Source of the DNA: JACRLV01 sp045863555
Lineage (GTDB): Bacteria > Planctomycetota > Phycisphaerae > UBA1845 > Fen-1342
Direction of reading: 5' to 3'
Length of the DNA stretch: 64,000 nucleotides
Assembly (NCBI GenBank): GCA_045863555.1
Contig: BTUU01000013.1
Coordinates: forward strand, 62,001 to 126,000
Every line of letters begins with the position of its first letter. The stretch's first letter is position 1. A model generated the notes under the pieces. It was not told the DNA's origin. It made no database searches and saw only the letters and a list, made by a program, of their open reading frames with translations. Made by a program: the position numbers and the translations under genes. Below, piece by piece: positions 8,091 through 16,072 of this stretch.

Positions 8091-10490
8091 TTATGGCTGC
8101 GCGGCCGACCTGGCCGCCACCGCCGGTTGGCTGGCCGGCTTCGAAGCCCCGGCCTCGCGCAGGGCGTCCTGGACGATGCCCGGCGTCAGGATCGTCGGGA
8201 GGACGGCGTACGTGCTGCCGCCGGGGGGATAGACGCGATTGACGGGCACGGAGAGCTGGTTGTCGGCTTCGATGTCGCGGCGCATGTCGGGGTCTTCGTT
8301 CGTATAGTCGGCCTCGATCGGGATGACGCGGAGCTCCTTCATCAACTGCTTCGTCGAGTCGATGTTCAGCGACGTGCGCAGGTTGAGCTTGCAGTTGAAG
8401 CACCAGTCGGCGGTGTAGTCGACGTAGACCGTGTAGCCCTTCCTTGCGATCGCTTCGGCGAGGCCCGGGCGGTAGTGGAGCCACGGGATCTCCTGCCAGT
8501 CGCTGGCGGCGACCGTCGCGATCATCTGCTTCACTTCCTCGTCGGTGAACGTCTTCACGACCGCGACCTGCGAGCCCGAACCGTAGACCTTGGCGTAGCT
8601 GAAGAATCCGCCCCCGACGGCGATCGCGACGGCCGCGGCTGTCGCGATGAGCGAGCGCGAGGTCTCCCACGTGGGCTTGATCTGGCCGAGAATCCAGGCG
8701 CCGAGGGCCAGGAAGGTCCAGAAGACGACGACGGCGACGACGCCGTCGGCGCCGACCTGTTTGCGGAGCACCCAGAGCAGCCAGACGGCGGTCGCGACGA
8801 TGAGGAAGCCCATGGCCTGCTTGAAGGTGATCATCCACATGCCGGGTTTGGGCACGAAGGCGAGCCACTTTGGATTCGCGCAGAGCAGGAAATAGGGCAG
8901 GGCCATTCCGACGCCGGCGAGGGTGAAGATCGCGAATCCAACGTAGAGCGGCTGCGTGACGGCGAAGGCCATCGCGACGGCCAGCAGCGGAGCGGAGCAG
9001 GCGGTGCCGAGGAGCGTCGCGAGCAGGCCTTTCATGAACGCGCCGGGGTAGCCTTCCTTGCGCGTCGCGTTTTCGAGTTTGCCCGCGGCCGAGCCGGGGA
9101 GGATGAATTCGAAGACGCCGAACATGTTGAGGGCCATGAGGAAGATCAGCGTCGCGACGGAGATCACGATCGAAGGCGACTGGAAGGGATTCTGGAACGT
9201 GGCCCGAAGGGCGATGCTGCCGCCGCCGACGAAGGCCGCGACCATCCAGAACCAGACCATGATGCCGAGGCAGAAGGCGAGGCCGAGGCGAAAGACGCGG
9301 CGCGGGTCTTCGTGGGCCTGGTTCACGAAGCTGACGATCTTGATGGAGATCACGGGGAGGACGCAGGGCATCACGTTCAGCAGCATTCCGCCGAGAAAGG
9401 CGAAAATCAGGGCGGAGAGCAGGCCGATCTGTCCTCCGCCGGCGGGGGGCGGCGTGCCTCCTCGCGGCGCGAGCGTTCCCTCCGTGACCTCGCCAGCCGC
9501 GAGAACGAGCTGCTCGCGCTGGGGGCTGGGCGGGTTCGGCGTGTCGGCCTCGAAGCGAAGCACGGCGGAGGCGAGCTCGGGCGGGAAGCACTGACCCTTC
9601 TCGGTGCAGGTCTGATACTGGACGAGCACGCGCAGGGCGACGGGGCCCGAGGCGAATTTTGAATCGGTGATCTTGAAGGGCAGGCGGATCGTAAATTCGC
9701 CGGCGAGCGAGCGCTGCTTGCCGAGGCCGGGCACTTCCTTCACCTTCGGCTCCGGCCAGGTCTGTTTTTCCGCCTTCGCGAACTCGATCCCGTCGAGTGC
9801 TTCGACGAACAGGCGCAGGCCGATCAGCCCTTCGGCGCCGGGGTCGCGATCCTGGATGTAGTGGCCATCCTTGACCTGGATGGTCGCGACGAGTTCGGCG
9901 TCTTCTCCGACCTTGAGGCGCGGCTTTGACGATTCCAGCCGGCTGCCCGCGAGATAGGGTGCGTCGGCGAGATTCGGAGGGATCGCGGCGATCGTTTTTT
10001 CGAGGAGGTCGGCGTGGAGGGTCGCGCCGGATTTTTCGGCAACGGTCAGCGTGAATTTCGTCTTGGTCGCGACGGGGACGCAGGCTTCGACGCACGCGAG
10101 GCCGGAGACACCAGCGCTGATTTCGAGGGTGCCGGGCTTCGCGCCTTTGTCGACGCGCAGGGTGGCGAGGCACGTGAACTTGCCGGAGAACTCGAGCGAC
10201 TCGATCCCCTCTCTCGACGTGAATTTCGGCTTGGGGTAGCGGATGTTGCCGATGGTGACGCCGGCCGGCGCGTCGAAGGTGAACAGGGTCGGCATGCCGG
10301 TGTCGAGGTAGATCGGGTGGTACATGTGCCAGGGGCGGGAGAGGTCGACTTCGAGGAGGAGGTCGATCGCCTCACCCGGCGCCACCGCCTCGCGCGTCGG
10401 CTTGACGGTGAGCTTGAGTTCGGGCGGAGCGGGGTCCGCATGACTCTGGAAGAACAGCACCAGGGTCGTGAGCACCGCTAACACGTTCAT
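8091..10490 (-). CDS. dsbD: Thiol:disulfide interchange protein DsbD
   Basis: The 799-residue protein has the three-part DsbD layout. After a signal sequence, the periplasmic N-terminal portion (to about residue 330) holds two cysteine pairs in similar contexts, LACVEACVP and QTCTEKGQCFPPE. The membrane part (about 355-620) starts with FLGGMLLNVMPCVLPVISIK, the conserved NxxPCVLP helix, and contains GTACSAPLLAVAM. The C-terminal thioredoxin domain has DYTADWCFNCKLN (CxxC) and VLPTILTPG. DsbD carries electrons from cytoplasmic thioredoxin across the membrane to reduce periplasmic disulfides and cytochrome c maturation proteins. ATG at 10490 is preceded by GGAG at good distance. A lipoprotein gene lies immediately upstream, likely in the same transcript. 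Confidence 0.93.
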   Translation of the reverse strand: MNVLAVLTTLVLFFQSHADPAPPELKLTVKPTREAVAPGEAIDLLLEVDLSRPWHMYHPIYLDTGMPTLFTFDAPAGVTIGNIRYPKPKFTSREGIESLEFSGKFTCLATLRVDKGAKPGTLEISAGVSGLACVEACVPVATKTKFTLTVAEKSGATLHADLLEKTIAAIPPNLADAPYLAGSRLESSKPRLKVGEDAELVATIQVKDGHYIQDRDPGAEGLIGLRLFVEALDGIEFAKAEKQTWPEPKVKEVPGLGKQRSLAGEFTIRLPFKITDSKFASGPVALRVLVQYQTCTEKGQCFPPELASAVLRFEADTPNPPSPQREQLVLAAGEVTEGTLAPRGGTPPPAGGGQIGLLSALIFAFLGGMLLNVMPCVLPVISIKIVSFVNQAHEDPRRVFRLGLAFCLGIMVWFWMVAAFVGGGSIALRATFQNPFQSPSIVISVATLIFLMALNMFGVFEFILPGSAAGKLENATRKEGYPGAFMKGLLATLLGTACSAPLLAVAMAFAVTQPLYVGFAIFTLAGVGMALPYFLLCANPKWLAFVPKPGMWMITFKQAMGFLIVATAVWLLWVLRKQVGADGVVAVVVFWTFLALGAWILGQIKPTWETSRSLIATAAAVAIAVGGGFFSYAKVYGSGSQVAVVKTFTDEEVKQMIATVAASDWQEIPWLHYRPGLAEAIARKGYTVYVDYTADWCFNCKLNLRTSLNIDSTKQLMKELRVIPIEADYTNEDPDMRRDIEADNQLSVPVNRVYPPGGSTYAVLPTILTPGIVQDALREAGASKPASQPAVAARSAAQP

Positions 10491-10526
10491 GCATCGCTCC
10501 GTGGATCAGGTCGCTCCGACGCCGCG

Positions 10527-11045
10527 TCACTCGCTCTTTTCACCCGTCGCCCATGCGAACGAGTATTCGTCGAAGAGTTTATCTCCCGTCGGGAAGAGGA
10601 GTTGGGCCGTGAGGATGTACCGTCCCGGCGGAAGCGGCCCTTCGTCGAGCTGAAGCTGGAAGTTGTAGAAGCGCGACAGGCGATCCCAGAACGTCCGCAT
10701 CGTTTCGTCGGTATTGATGCTCACGGTCCAGAATCCGATACGTTTGCCGTAGCGGTCGCCGCTGGCCATTCGCAGGGTATAAAGCTCGAAGATGAAGGTG
10801 CCGACGCATTTCACGTCGTCGCCGAACGCATCTTTTGCCGCCAGAACGACTTCCACGCCGTTGGCCCGCTCGCTGCCCTCGATTTCGCGGGGCTGGGTGA
10901 AGCCGCGCTGAATCTCGATCGTCCGCGGCATCATCAGATTGACGAACGCCGCCAGGTCGGGGTTGTCGATGGAGACCCGGGAGGTCGCGGGCTGGCATCC
11001 GGCGGCGATCACGGGGATGAGGACGAGCAGGCTGTAGGGGCGCAT
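10527..11045 (-). CDS. Putative lipoprotein of unknown function
   Basis: The 172-residue product starts MRPYSLLVLIPVIAAGCQP, a short hydrophobic signal ending in a plausible lipobox (AAGC), so it is probably lipidated and anchored in an envelope membrane. The mature part alternates beta-prone stretches (VEVVLAAKDAFGDDVKC, TFIFELYTLRM, GRYILTAQLLFP) and looks like a small beta-rich domain. I do not recognise the family. The gene sits 36 bases upstream of dsbD on the same strand and is probably cotranscribed with it, which suggests but does not show a role at the envelope. Confidence 0.75.
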   Translation of the reverse strand: MRPYSLLVLIPVIAAGCQPATSRVSIDNPDLAAFVNLMMPRTIEIQRGFTQPREIEGSERANGVEVVLAAKDAFGDDVKCVGTFIFELYTLRMASGDRYGKRIGFWTVSINTDETMRTFWDRLSRFYNFQLQLDEGPLPPGRYILTAQLLFPTGDKLFDEYSFAWATGEKSE

Positions 11046-11240
11046 GCAAAAATCTCCGCCTAGCGGGAAACAGGGTCCGATCCTGCGGCAGCGTACAGAC
11101 TAGCCGTGATCGGACGCAAATGGCCCCATAACTTCGGGGGCCCGCGGCCGCCGCTTTGACCGGGATATTGAATACTCCGGGTAGCGGGGCTTCCGGCTTG
11201 GCCGGCGGGTGAGCCCTGCGCACGCCCGGGGGATGCGACG

Positions 11241-12119
11241 ATGGGGTCGGATTCGACAGAGACACTGACCGAGCGCGACTTGCTGAGCGCGCTGGACGGC
11301 CCCGCGGCCGCGTCGTCGCCGGCAGAACCGGTGCGCGACGACTCCTCCGTCGAGCCGGCGCCCGCGGCCGCGCCGGCCGAGTCGCTGCTCATCACCGTCG
11401 ACGATCTCGAGAAGGCGCTCGGGGAAATCGAGGGGAAACCTGTCGATTCGGCGCCCGTCCCCGCCCCGCCGTCCACCGCCGACGTGGCCGCGACGCCCTC
11501 ACCCGAACCGGAACCGGCGAGCGCGCCGGGAGCTCCCGCTGAAAAGCCGCTCAAGTTCGTCATTGGCAAGAAGCCCAGACCGGGCGCCGGCGACGAACCG
11601 CCGACTTCAGTCGACACGCCGCGCTCCGCAACCGCGGCGGGATCGTCCGCCACGGGCACGCTGGAGGTCGCCGGCAGTCCAGGGCAATCGCCGGACGCAA
11701 GCGCCGCGCCCGAAGTGGACGAAGCCATCGCGGCGCCGTCGGGGGTCTATCTCGCGAGCCGAAAGGCATACCGGGGCCTGGAGACGGGGCTGGACCTGAT
11801 CTCGCGGCCGGTCGCGCGGCTGGGCGGGCGCTGGCTTCAGCTCGTGGGCGCGTTCGGCGTGACGACGTTGATCGTGTCACTCGGGGCGATGTTTGTGCTG
11901 CCGGTGCTCATGCCGCACGAGGATGCCGTGACGTTCCTGGCGGCGCGACGAGAGGCGGTGGCCAATCCGCCGCGAGCCGCCGCGGAGGAAAACCCCGGCG
12001 ATTCGCACGGCGGCGCGAAGAAGGACGCGCCGAAGGGCGAGAAGAAGGCGAAATCGGACGGGCATGGATCCACCGCCAAGCCGGCGAAGAAAGAGAAAAC
12101 GGGCGGACACGGCCACTGA
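11241..12119 (+). CDS. Low-complexity single-pass membrane protein, unknown function
   Basis: The ATG lies seven bases after GGGGGA. The 292-residue protein opens with about 165 residues of acidic, proline- and alanine-rich low-complexity sequence containing a short conserved-looking helix (LLITVDDLEKALGEIEG). A single hydrophobic segment follows at about 204-225 (LVGAFGVTTLIVSLGAMFVLPVLMP), and the tail is very basic and glycine/histidine-rich (KKDAPKGEKKAKSDGHG). This is a cytoplasmic or periplasmic disordered protein anchored by one helix. No family was recognised. The base composition is the same as in its neighbours, and it is divergent from the lipoprotein/dsbD pair. Confidence 0.7.
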   Translation: MGSDSTETLTERDLLSALDGPAAASSPAEPVRDDSSVEPAPAAAPAESLLITVDDLEKALGEIEGKPVDSAPVPAPPSTADVAATPSPEPEPASAPGAPAEKPLKFVIGKKPRPGAGDEPPTSVDTPRSATAAGSSATGTLEVAGSPGQSPDASAAPEVDEAIAAPSGVYLASRKAYRGLETGLDLISRPVARLGGRWLQLVGAFGVTTLIVSLGAMFVLPVLMPHEDAVTFLAARREAVANPPRAAAEENPGDSHGGAKKDAPKGEKKAKSDGHGSTAKPAKKEKTGGHGH

Positions 12120-12216
12120 GCCGGGGCGCACTTCCCGATCGTAAACGCGGGGCAGAGTCCCATGCGGCGGGCCGCGTGTTCCGGGCGGGTCGTTTCTTTT
12201 GTTGAAGCTGGCTATT

Positions 12217-12411
12217 TCAGGCGCGGAGATCGATCGAATTGGCGGTCTGTGCGCTGATCTGCGCGGCAAGGTCGACGGCCGCTTCGACCAGCGAGGCGAC
12301 GGATTCCTGCTGCTGGTTTGCGAGCTTGAGCACCTTGACGCCGATCGCGGCGGCGATTTCCGCCTGGGTTTGGGCGTTCGAGACGGCCGCGACGAGTCCG
12401 ATATCGCTCAT
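12217..12411 (-). CDS. YjfB-like small protein
   Basis: This 64-residue protein (MSDIGLVAAVSNAQTQAEIA..., then AAIGVKVLKLANQQQESVASLV) has the length and heptad-like helix pattern of the YjfB 'putative motility protein' family, whose members start with a short hydrophobic helix, followed by a V-x-V-L-K-x-A motif and a Q-rich helix. The ATG has GGGAG seven bases upstream. No flagellar or chemotaxis gene is present in the window, so a motility role is only the family label. It stands between two convergent or separate units and seems to be a single-gene transcript. Confidence 0.65.
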   Translation of the reverse strand: MSDIGLVAAVSNAQTQAEIAAAIGVKVLKLANQQQESVASLVEAAVDLAAQISAQTANSIDLRA

Positions 12412-12515
12412 GGGGCAACTCCCGGCGCGCGGTCGATCGGCGCGGCCACCAGAGTATCGGAATGAAACGGGGTCGGGGCGAGTTTCGGGGAGAGTGGAGT
12501 GCCGGGAATCGGCGG

Positions 12516-13448
12516 CTACAGAATCGGCGCGATCCGCGTCCAGAAAAACCAGGCTGCGGGGGCGGCGAGGAGGGGCGAGTCGATCACGTCGAGAATACCG
12601 CCCATTCCGGGAAAGAGCGTGCCGGAATCCTTGATCGCGACGTCGCGCTTGAGGAGCGATTCGCAGAGATCGCCGGCGACGGAAAAGACGCCCATTGCGA
12701 GGCCGAAGGCCGCCATCGCCCAGGCGTTTGACAGGACGCCCGCGTACTCTGCGAGCACAGTCATCGAACCGAGCGACTTTCCGAGGAAGATCGCGAGGAG
12801 CGTGGCGGTGAGGACGCCGCCGATGACGCCTTCCCACGATTTTTTGGGGCTCAGCCAGGGGATGAACTTGTGCCGGCCGACCGCGCTGCCCACGAAGTAG
12901 GCGCCGGTGTCGGTGATCTTTACCAGGAACATCGAAAAGAGCAGCAGAATCCCGCCTGCCGCACCGCCGACCTCCATGCGCAGGTTGGCCATGAAGCCGA
13001 CGAGCGCTCCGGCGTAGAAGATGATGAACAGGGTCGTGGAGAGATTAGCCAGCACGTTCAGTGTGCCGCGGCGGATGGCCTGGTCGAGAAACGACGCGGC
13101 GACTCCGAGGGTGAGCCAGGTCATGTTCCAGGACAGGCCGCGGGCGGTATCAGGCAGAAAGAAGTTGTGGACCCAGTAGGGGCCGATGACGAGGCCGCCC
13201 GCAAAGACGTACATGATCGGCCGCAGCGGTGCGAATCCGCGGGCCCGCGCAAAGACGGTGAGTTCGCGAACGGCGAGGATGGTGAGCGCGAGCAGGAGGA
13301 GGGTGACCGCGAGACCGTTGAGCGACCAGTGCAGCGAGCGCGACTTGTGCATCCAGGAGGATTGCTCGCTGAGCCACGCGTCGGCCAGGACAATCCCGAT
13401 CACGGCGAGCGCCAGAGAGATCCCCGAGATAAGCCTTTGGCGGAGCAC
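12516..13448 (-). CDS. cdsA: Phosphatidate cytidylyltransferase
   Basis: The product is a polytopic membrane protein ending in the CDP-diglyceride synthetase signature ESLLKRDVAIKDSGTLFPGMGGILDVIDS, with the conserved lysine-arginine and paired aspartates. CdsA converts phosphatidic acid and CTP to CDP-diacylglycerol, the precursor of all bacterial phospholipids. The open frame extends further upstream inside uppS, but that extension is arginine-rich and not membrane-like, so I chose the GTG at 13448, five bases after the uppS stop, giving 310 residues and a start VLRQRLISGISLALAVIG. The uppS-cdsA order is the widespread arrangement and couples undecaprenyl and phospholipid precursor supply. 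Confidence 0.9.
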   Translation of the reverse strand: MLRQRLISGISLALAVIGIVLADAWLSEQSSWMHKSRSLHWSLNGLAVTLLLLALTILAVRELTVFARARGFAPLRPIMYVFAGGLVIGPYWVHNFFLPDTARGLSWNMTWLTLGVAASFLDQAIRRGTLNVLANLSTTLFIIFYAGALVGFMANLRMEVGGAAGGILLLFSMFLVKITDTGAYFVGSAVGRHKFIPWLSPKKSWEGVIGGVLTATLLAIFLGKSLGSMTVLAEYAGVLSNAWAMAAFGLAMGVFSVAGDLCESLLKRDVAIKDSGTLFPGMGGILDVIDSPLLAAPAAWFFWTRIAPIL

Positions 13449-13453
13449 GGCCG

Positions 13454-14227
13454 TCAGGTCCGTCCGGCGGACTTGCCGCCGACGTCGCCGAAGCGCCGCT
13501 CGCGGGCGGCGAAGGCGCGCAGGGCGTCGAAGAGGTGATTGGCGCGGAAATCGGGCCAGAGCACGTCCGTCACATAGAGTTCGGCGTAGCTGATCTGCCA
13601 CAGCAGAAAGTTGCTGATCCGCATTTCGCTTGCGGTGCGAATGACGAGGTCGGGGTCGGGCAGGCCGGCCGTGTAGAGCTCGGCCTCCAGGGCGCCGCCG
13701 TCGATCTGTTCAGGCTTGAGCGATCCGGCGGCGACCTTTCGAGCCAGGCGCTGGACGGCGTCGATGATTTCGTCGCGCGAGCCGTAGTTCAGGGCGAGGC
13801 AGAGCGTCAGGCCGCGGTTGGCCGCGCTGGCCTGGAGCGTGAGGTCGAGTTCACGGAGCACCTCGGGCGGCAGACCTTCGCGCCGGCCGATCTGAACGAC
13901 GCGAATGTCGTTGTCCATGATCTCCTGGCGCTCGGCGGCGAGGTAGTGGGCGTAGAGGGCCATGAGGCCTTCGACTTCGGCGCGGGGGCGTTTCCAGTTT
14001 TCGAGGCTGAAGCTGTAGAGGGTGAGGCATTCGAGGCCGAGGCGGGCGCAGGTCGTGATCGTGTCGCGGACGGCCTGCGAGCTGTTGCGGTGGCCTTCGA
14101 TGCGGGCCATGCCGCGCTGGCGGGCCCAGCGGCCGTTGCCGTCCATGATGACCGCGACGTGCCTGGGCAGCGCTTCGCGCGGGACGCCCAGCACTTCGAG
14201 GGGATCGAGGGCGGACATCGTGGGCAT
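13454..14227 (-). CDS. uppS: Isoprenyl transferase (undecaprenyl diphosphate synthase)
   Basis: A 257-residue cytoplasmic cis-prenyltransferase. The N-terminal HVAVIMDGNGRWARQRGM contains the catalytic aspartate and the diphosphate loop; LTLYSFSLENWKRP and LNYGSRDEIIDAV follow in the expected order, and the C-terminal region reads VIRTASEMRISNFLLWQ, then YVTDVLWPDF. The enzyme makes the C55 carrier lipid used for peptidoglycan and for the WecA-like enzyme encoded nearby. In the second substrate-binding loop most family members have RTGGE or RTSGE; here the two small residues are alanine and serine. The start has GGAG seven bases upstream. It is followed directly by cdsA. Confidence 0.94.
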   Translation of the reverse strand: MPTMSALDPLEVLGVPREALPRHVAVIMDGNGRWARQRGMARIEGHRNSSQAVRDTITTCARLGLECLTLYSFSLENWKRPRAEVEGLMALYAHYLAAERQEIMDNDIRVVQIGRREGLPPEVLRELDLTLQASAANRGLTLCLALNYGSRDEIIDAVQRLARKVAAGSLKPEQIDGGALEAELYTAGLPDPDLVIRTASEMRISNFLLWQISYAELYVTDVLWPDFRANHLFDALRAFAARERRFGDVGGKSAGRT

Positions 14228-14349
14228 TCAAGACTCCAATCGCGCCTGCATCCAACGTCGGTCGCGCTCCGGCACGGGCTCGCGGGACAGCTCGCGTCGC
14301 GGGCCGCCGGATGCCGGGCCGTGCGCCGAGGGCCAACGACCCGGGCATA

Positions 14350-15651
14350 TTACCCGACGAAAATCGTCTGGTCCCGGGCCGGGCCGACGCCGATGATCCC
14401 GACGGGCGTTTCGAGTCGCCGGCTGAGGAACTCGACGTAGTTCCGCGCTTCGGCCGGCAGTTGCTCGACCTTTCGGCATGTGCCGAGGTCGGCCTTCCAG
14501 CCCGGGAACGTCTCGTAGACGGGCTCGACCGACTCCAGGATGTACGTATCGGCCGGGAATGTGTTCAGAATCCGGCTGCCGTGGCGGTAGCCGACGCAGA
14601 CGCGCACCTCGTCGAAGCCCGAAAGCGTGTCGAGGTGCATGATCGCGAGGTGCGTGGGTCCGCTGAAGAGCGCGGCGTAGGACGCGGCGACGGCGTCGAA
14701 CCAGCCGACGCGGCGCGGCCGGCCGGTGGTCGTGCCGTACTCGTTACCCGCGCGGCGGATCGCCTCGCCGGTGTCGTCGTTGAGTTCCGTGGGGAGGGGT
14801 CCGGAGCCGACCCTGGTAGTGTAGGCCTTCAGGACGCCGACGATCGACTGGATCATCGACGGGGGGACGCCCGCGCCGCTGGCGACGCCGCCGACGCCGG
14901 CGCTGGAGCTGGTCACGTAGGGGTAGGTGCCGTGGTCGATGTCGAGCAGGCTTCCCTGCGCGCCCTCGAAGAGCACGCGCTTGCCTTTCTTTCGCAGGTC
15001 GTGCAGCTCGACGACGGTGTCGCAGACGAACGGCCGAAGCTGCTCGGCGAAGGCGAGGTATTCGTCGACGACAGCGCGCGGGTCATCGGGCGAGCGATGG
15101 TCGTAGAGCGCGCCCATGTACGTGTTTTTGTGCGAGATGATCGTGCTGATGCGGTTGCGGAAGCGGTCGGCGTCGAAGAGGTCGCAGACGCGCACGCCCC
15201 AGCGGCGCGAGACCTTGTCGGCGTAGCAGGGGCCGATGCCGCGGGCGGTCGTGCCGATCTTGCTGCCGGCGGGGGCGGCCTGTTCGGCGAGGATGTCCTG
15301 CTTGCGGTGGTAGGGGAAGACGACCTGGGCCCGATCGCTGATCTTCAGGTTGTCGCCGACTTTCACGCCGCGCTGGCGGAGCGATTCGATCTCGCCGATG
15401 AGCACGGCGGGGTCGATGACCGAGCCGTTGCCGATGATGCTGACGATGTTCGGGCGGAGGATGCCGCTGGGGAGCTGGTGCAGGGCGAATTTCGCGCCGT
15501 CGACGACGATCGTGTGGCCGGCGTTGGCGCCGCCGCTGAAGCGGACGACGGCGTCGAAGTGCTCGACGAGGACGTCGACGATCTTGCCCTTGCCCTCGTC
15601 GCCCCACGCGAGGCCGACGACGCACGTATGCCCGAGATCCTGAAAACGCAT
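14350..15651 (-). CDS. purA: Adenylosuccinate synthetase
   Basis: The 433-residue product carries the PurA landmarks: GLAWGDEGKGKIVDVL (P-loop-like IMP/GTP loop), FSGGANAGHTIVVDG, the GTTARGIGPCYADK segment, GAQGSLLDIDHGTYPYVTSS and YGTTTGRPRRVGWFD. It catalyses GTP-dependent condensation of IMP with aspartate, the first committed step from IMP to AMP, in the cytoplasm. The open frame starts earlier, but the ATG at 15651 (MRFQDLGHTCVVGLAWG) places the conserved loop at the normal distance from the N-terminus. The gene appears to be monocistronic, 122 bases upstream of uppS. Confidence 0.95.
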   Translation of the reverse strand: MRFQDLGHTCVVGLAWGDEGKGKIVDVLVEHFDAVVRFSGGANAGHTIVVDGAKFALHQLPSGILRPNIVSIIGNGSVIDPAVLIGEIESLRQRGVKVGDNLKISDRAQVVFPYHRKQDILAEQAAPAGSKIGTTARGIGPCYADKVSRRWGVRVCDLFDADRFRNRISTIISHKNTYMGALYDHRSPDDPRAVVDEYLAFAEQLRPFVCDTVVELHDLRKKGKRVLFEGAQGSLLDIDHGTYPYVTSSSAGVGGVASGAGVPPSMIQSIVGVLKAYTTRVGSGPLPTELNDDTGEAIRRAGNEYGTTTGRPRRVGWFDAVAASYAALFSGPTHLAIMHLDTLSGFDEVRVCVGYRHGSRILNTFPADTYILESVEPVYETFPGWKADLGTCRKVEQLPAEARNYVEFLSRRLETPVGIIGVGPARDQTIFVG

Positions 15652-16072
15652 GCGAGTAGTGCCCCGAAAACGCTGCCCATCGAGAACTCTGCGCCCCACG
15701 AGCCGCGATGGAATCGGGTTTTAGCCGTTCGATCGGCGCGACGCAAATTGCTCCGGCGAAGGGTGCTCGCATCCGCGGTCGGCGTCGAAAGGCCGGAGAA
15801 CGCCATTCGAGCGGGGCAGGCGTGTGCGTGAGAACGCGCGACTGCTCGAAATTTCGCGCAGGGGCGGAGCGCCGGGACGATGCTGCCGCCGGCGGATCGC
15901 GGCCGGCCGTGCGAGGCGGGTGATTCCGCGGTCATCCAGGCCGGTGAGACGGAGATTCACGGCCGGAGGATCGGCGTGCGCGGCGGGGAACCGCGGCCGG
16001 CGTCGTCCGGGTACGCGCCTTGCTGCGCTGTCTGCTTCTGGAGGGAACTCATGTCACCGTAAGGAGGACGTC
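15652..16072. other. Intergenic stretch of about 420 bases, no gene recognised
   Basis: The region separates the divergent purA and the second dockerin gene. Open frames here lack codon patterns or homology that I recognise, and are likely shadows. I see no tRNA, riboswitch or strong -35/-10 pair. The only clear element is AAGGAGG (16061-16067), the ribosome site of the following gene. Confidence 0.5.

Noticed and set aside
12119..12216. Terminator after the low-complexity membrane protein gene
   Set aside because: A T-rich stretch is present, but the candidate stem has only four to five base pairs.
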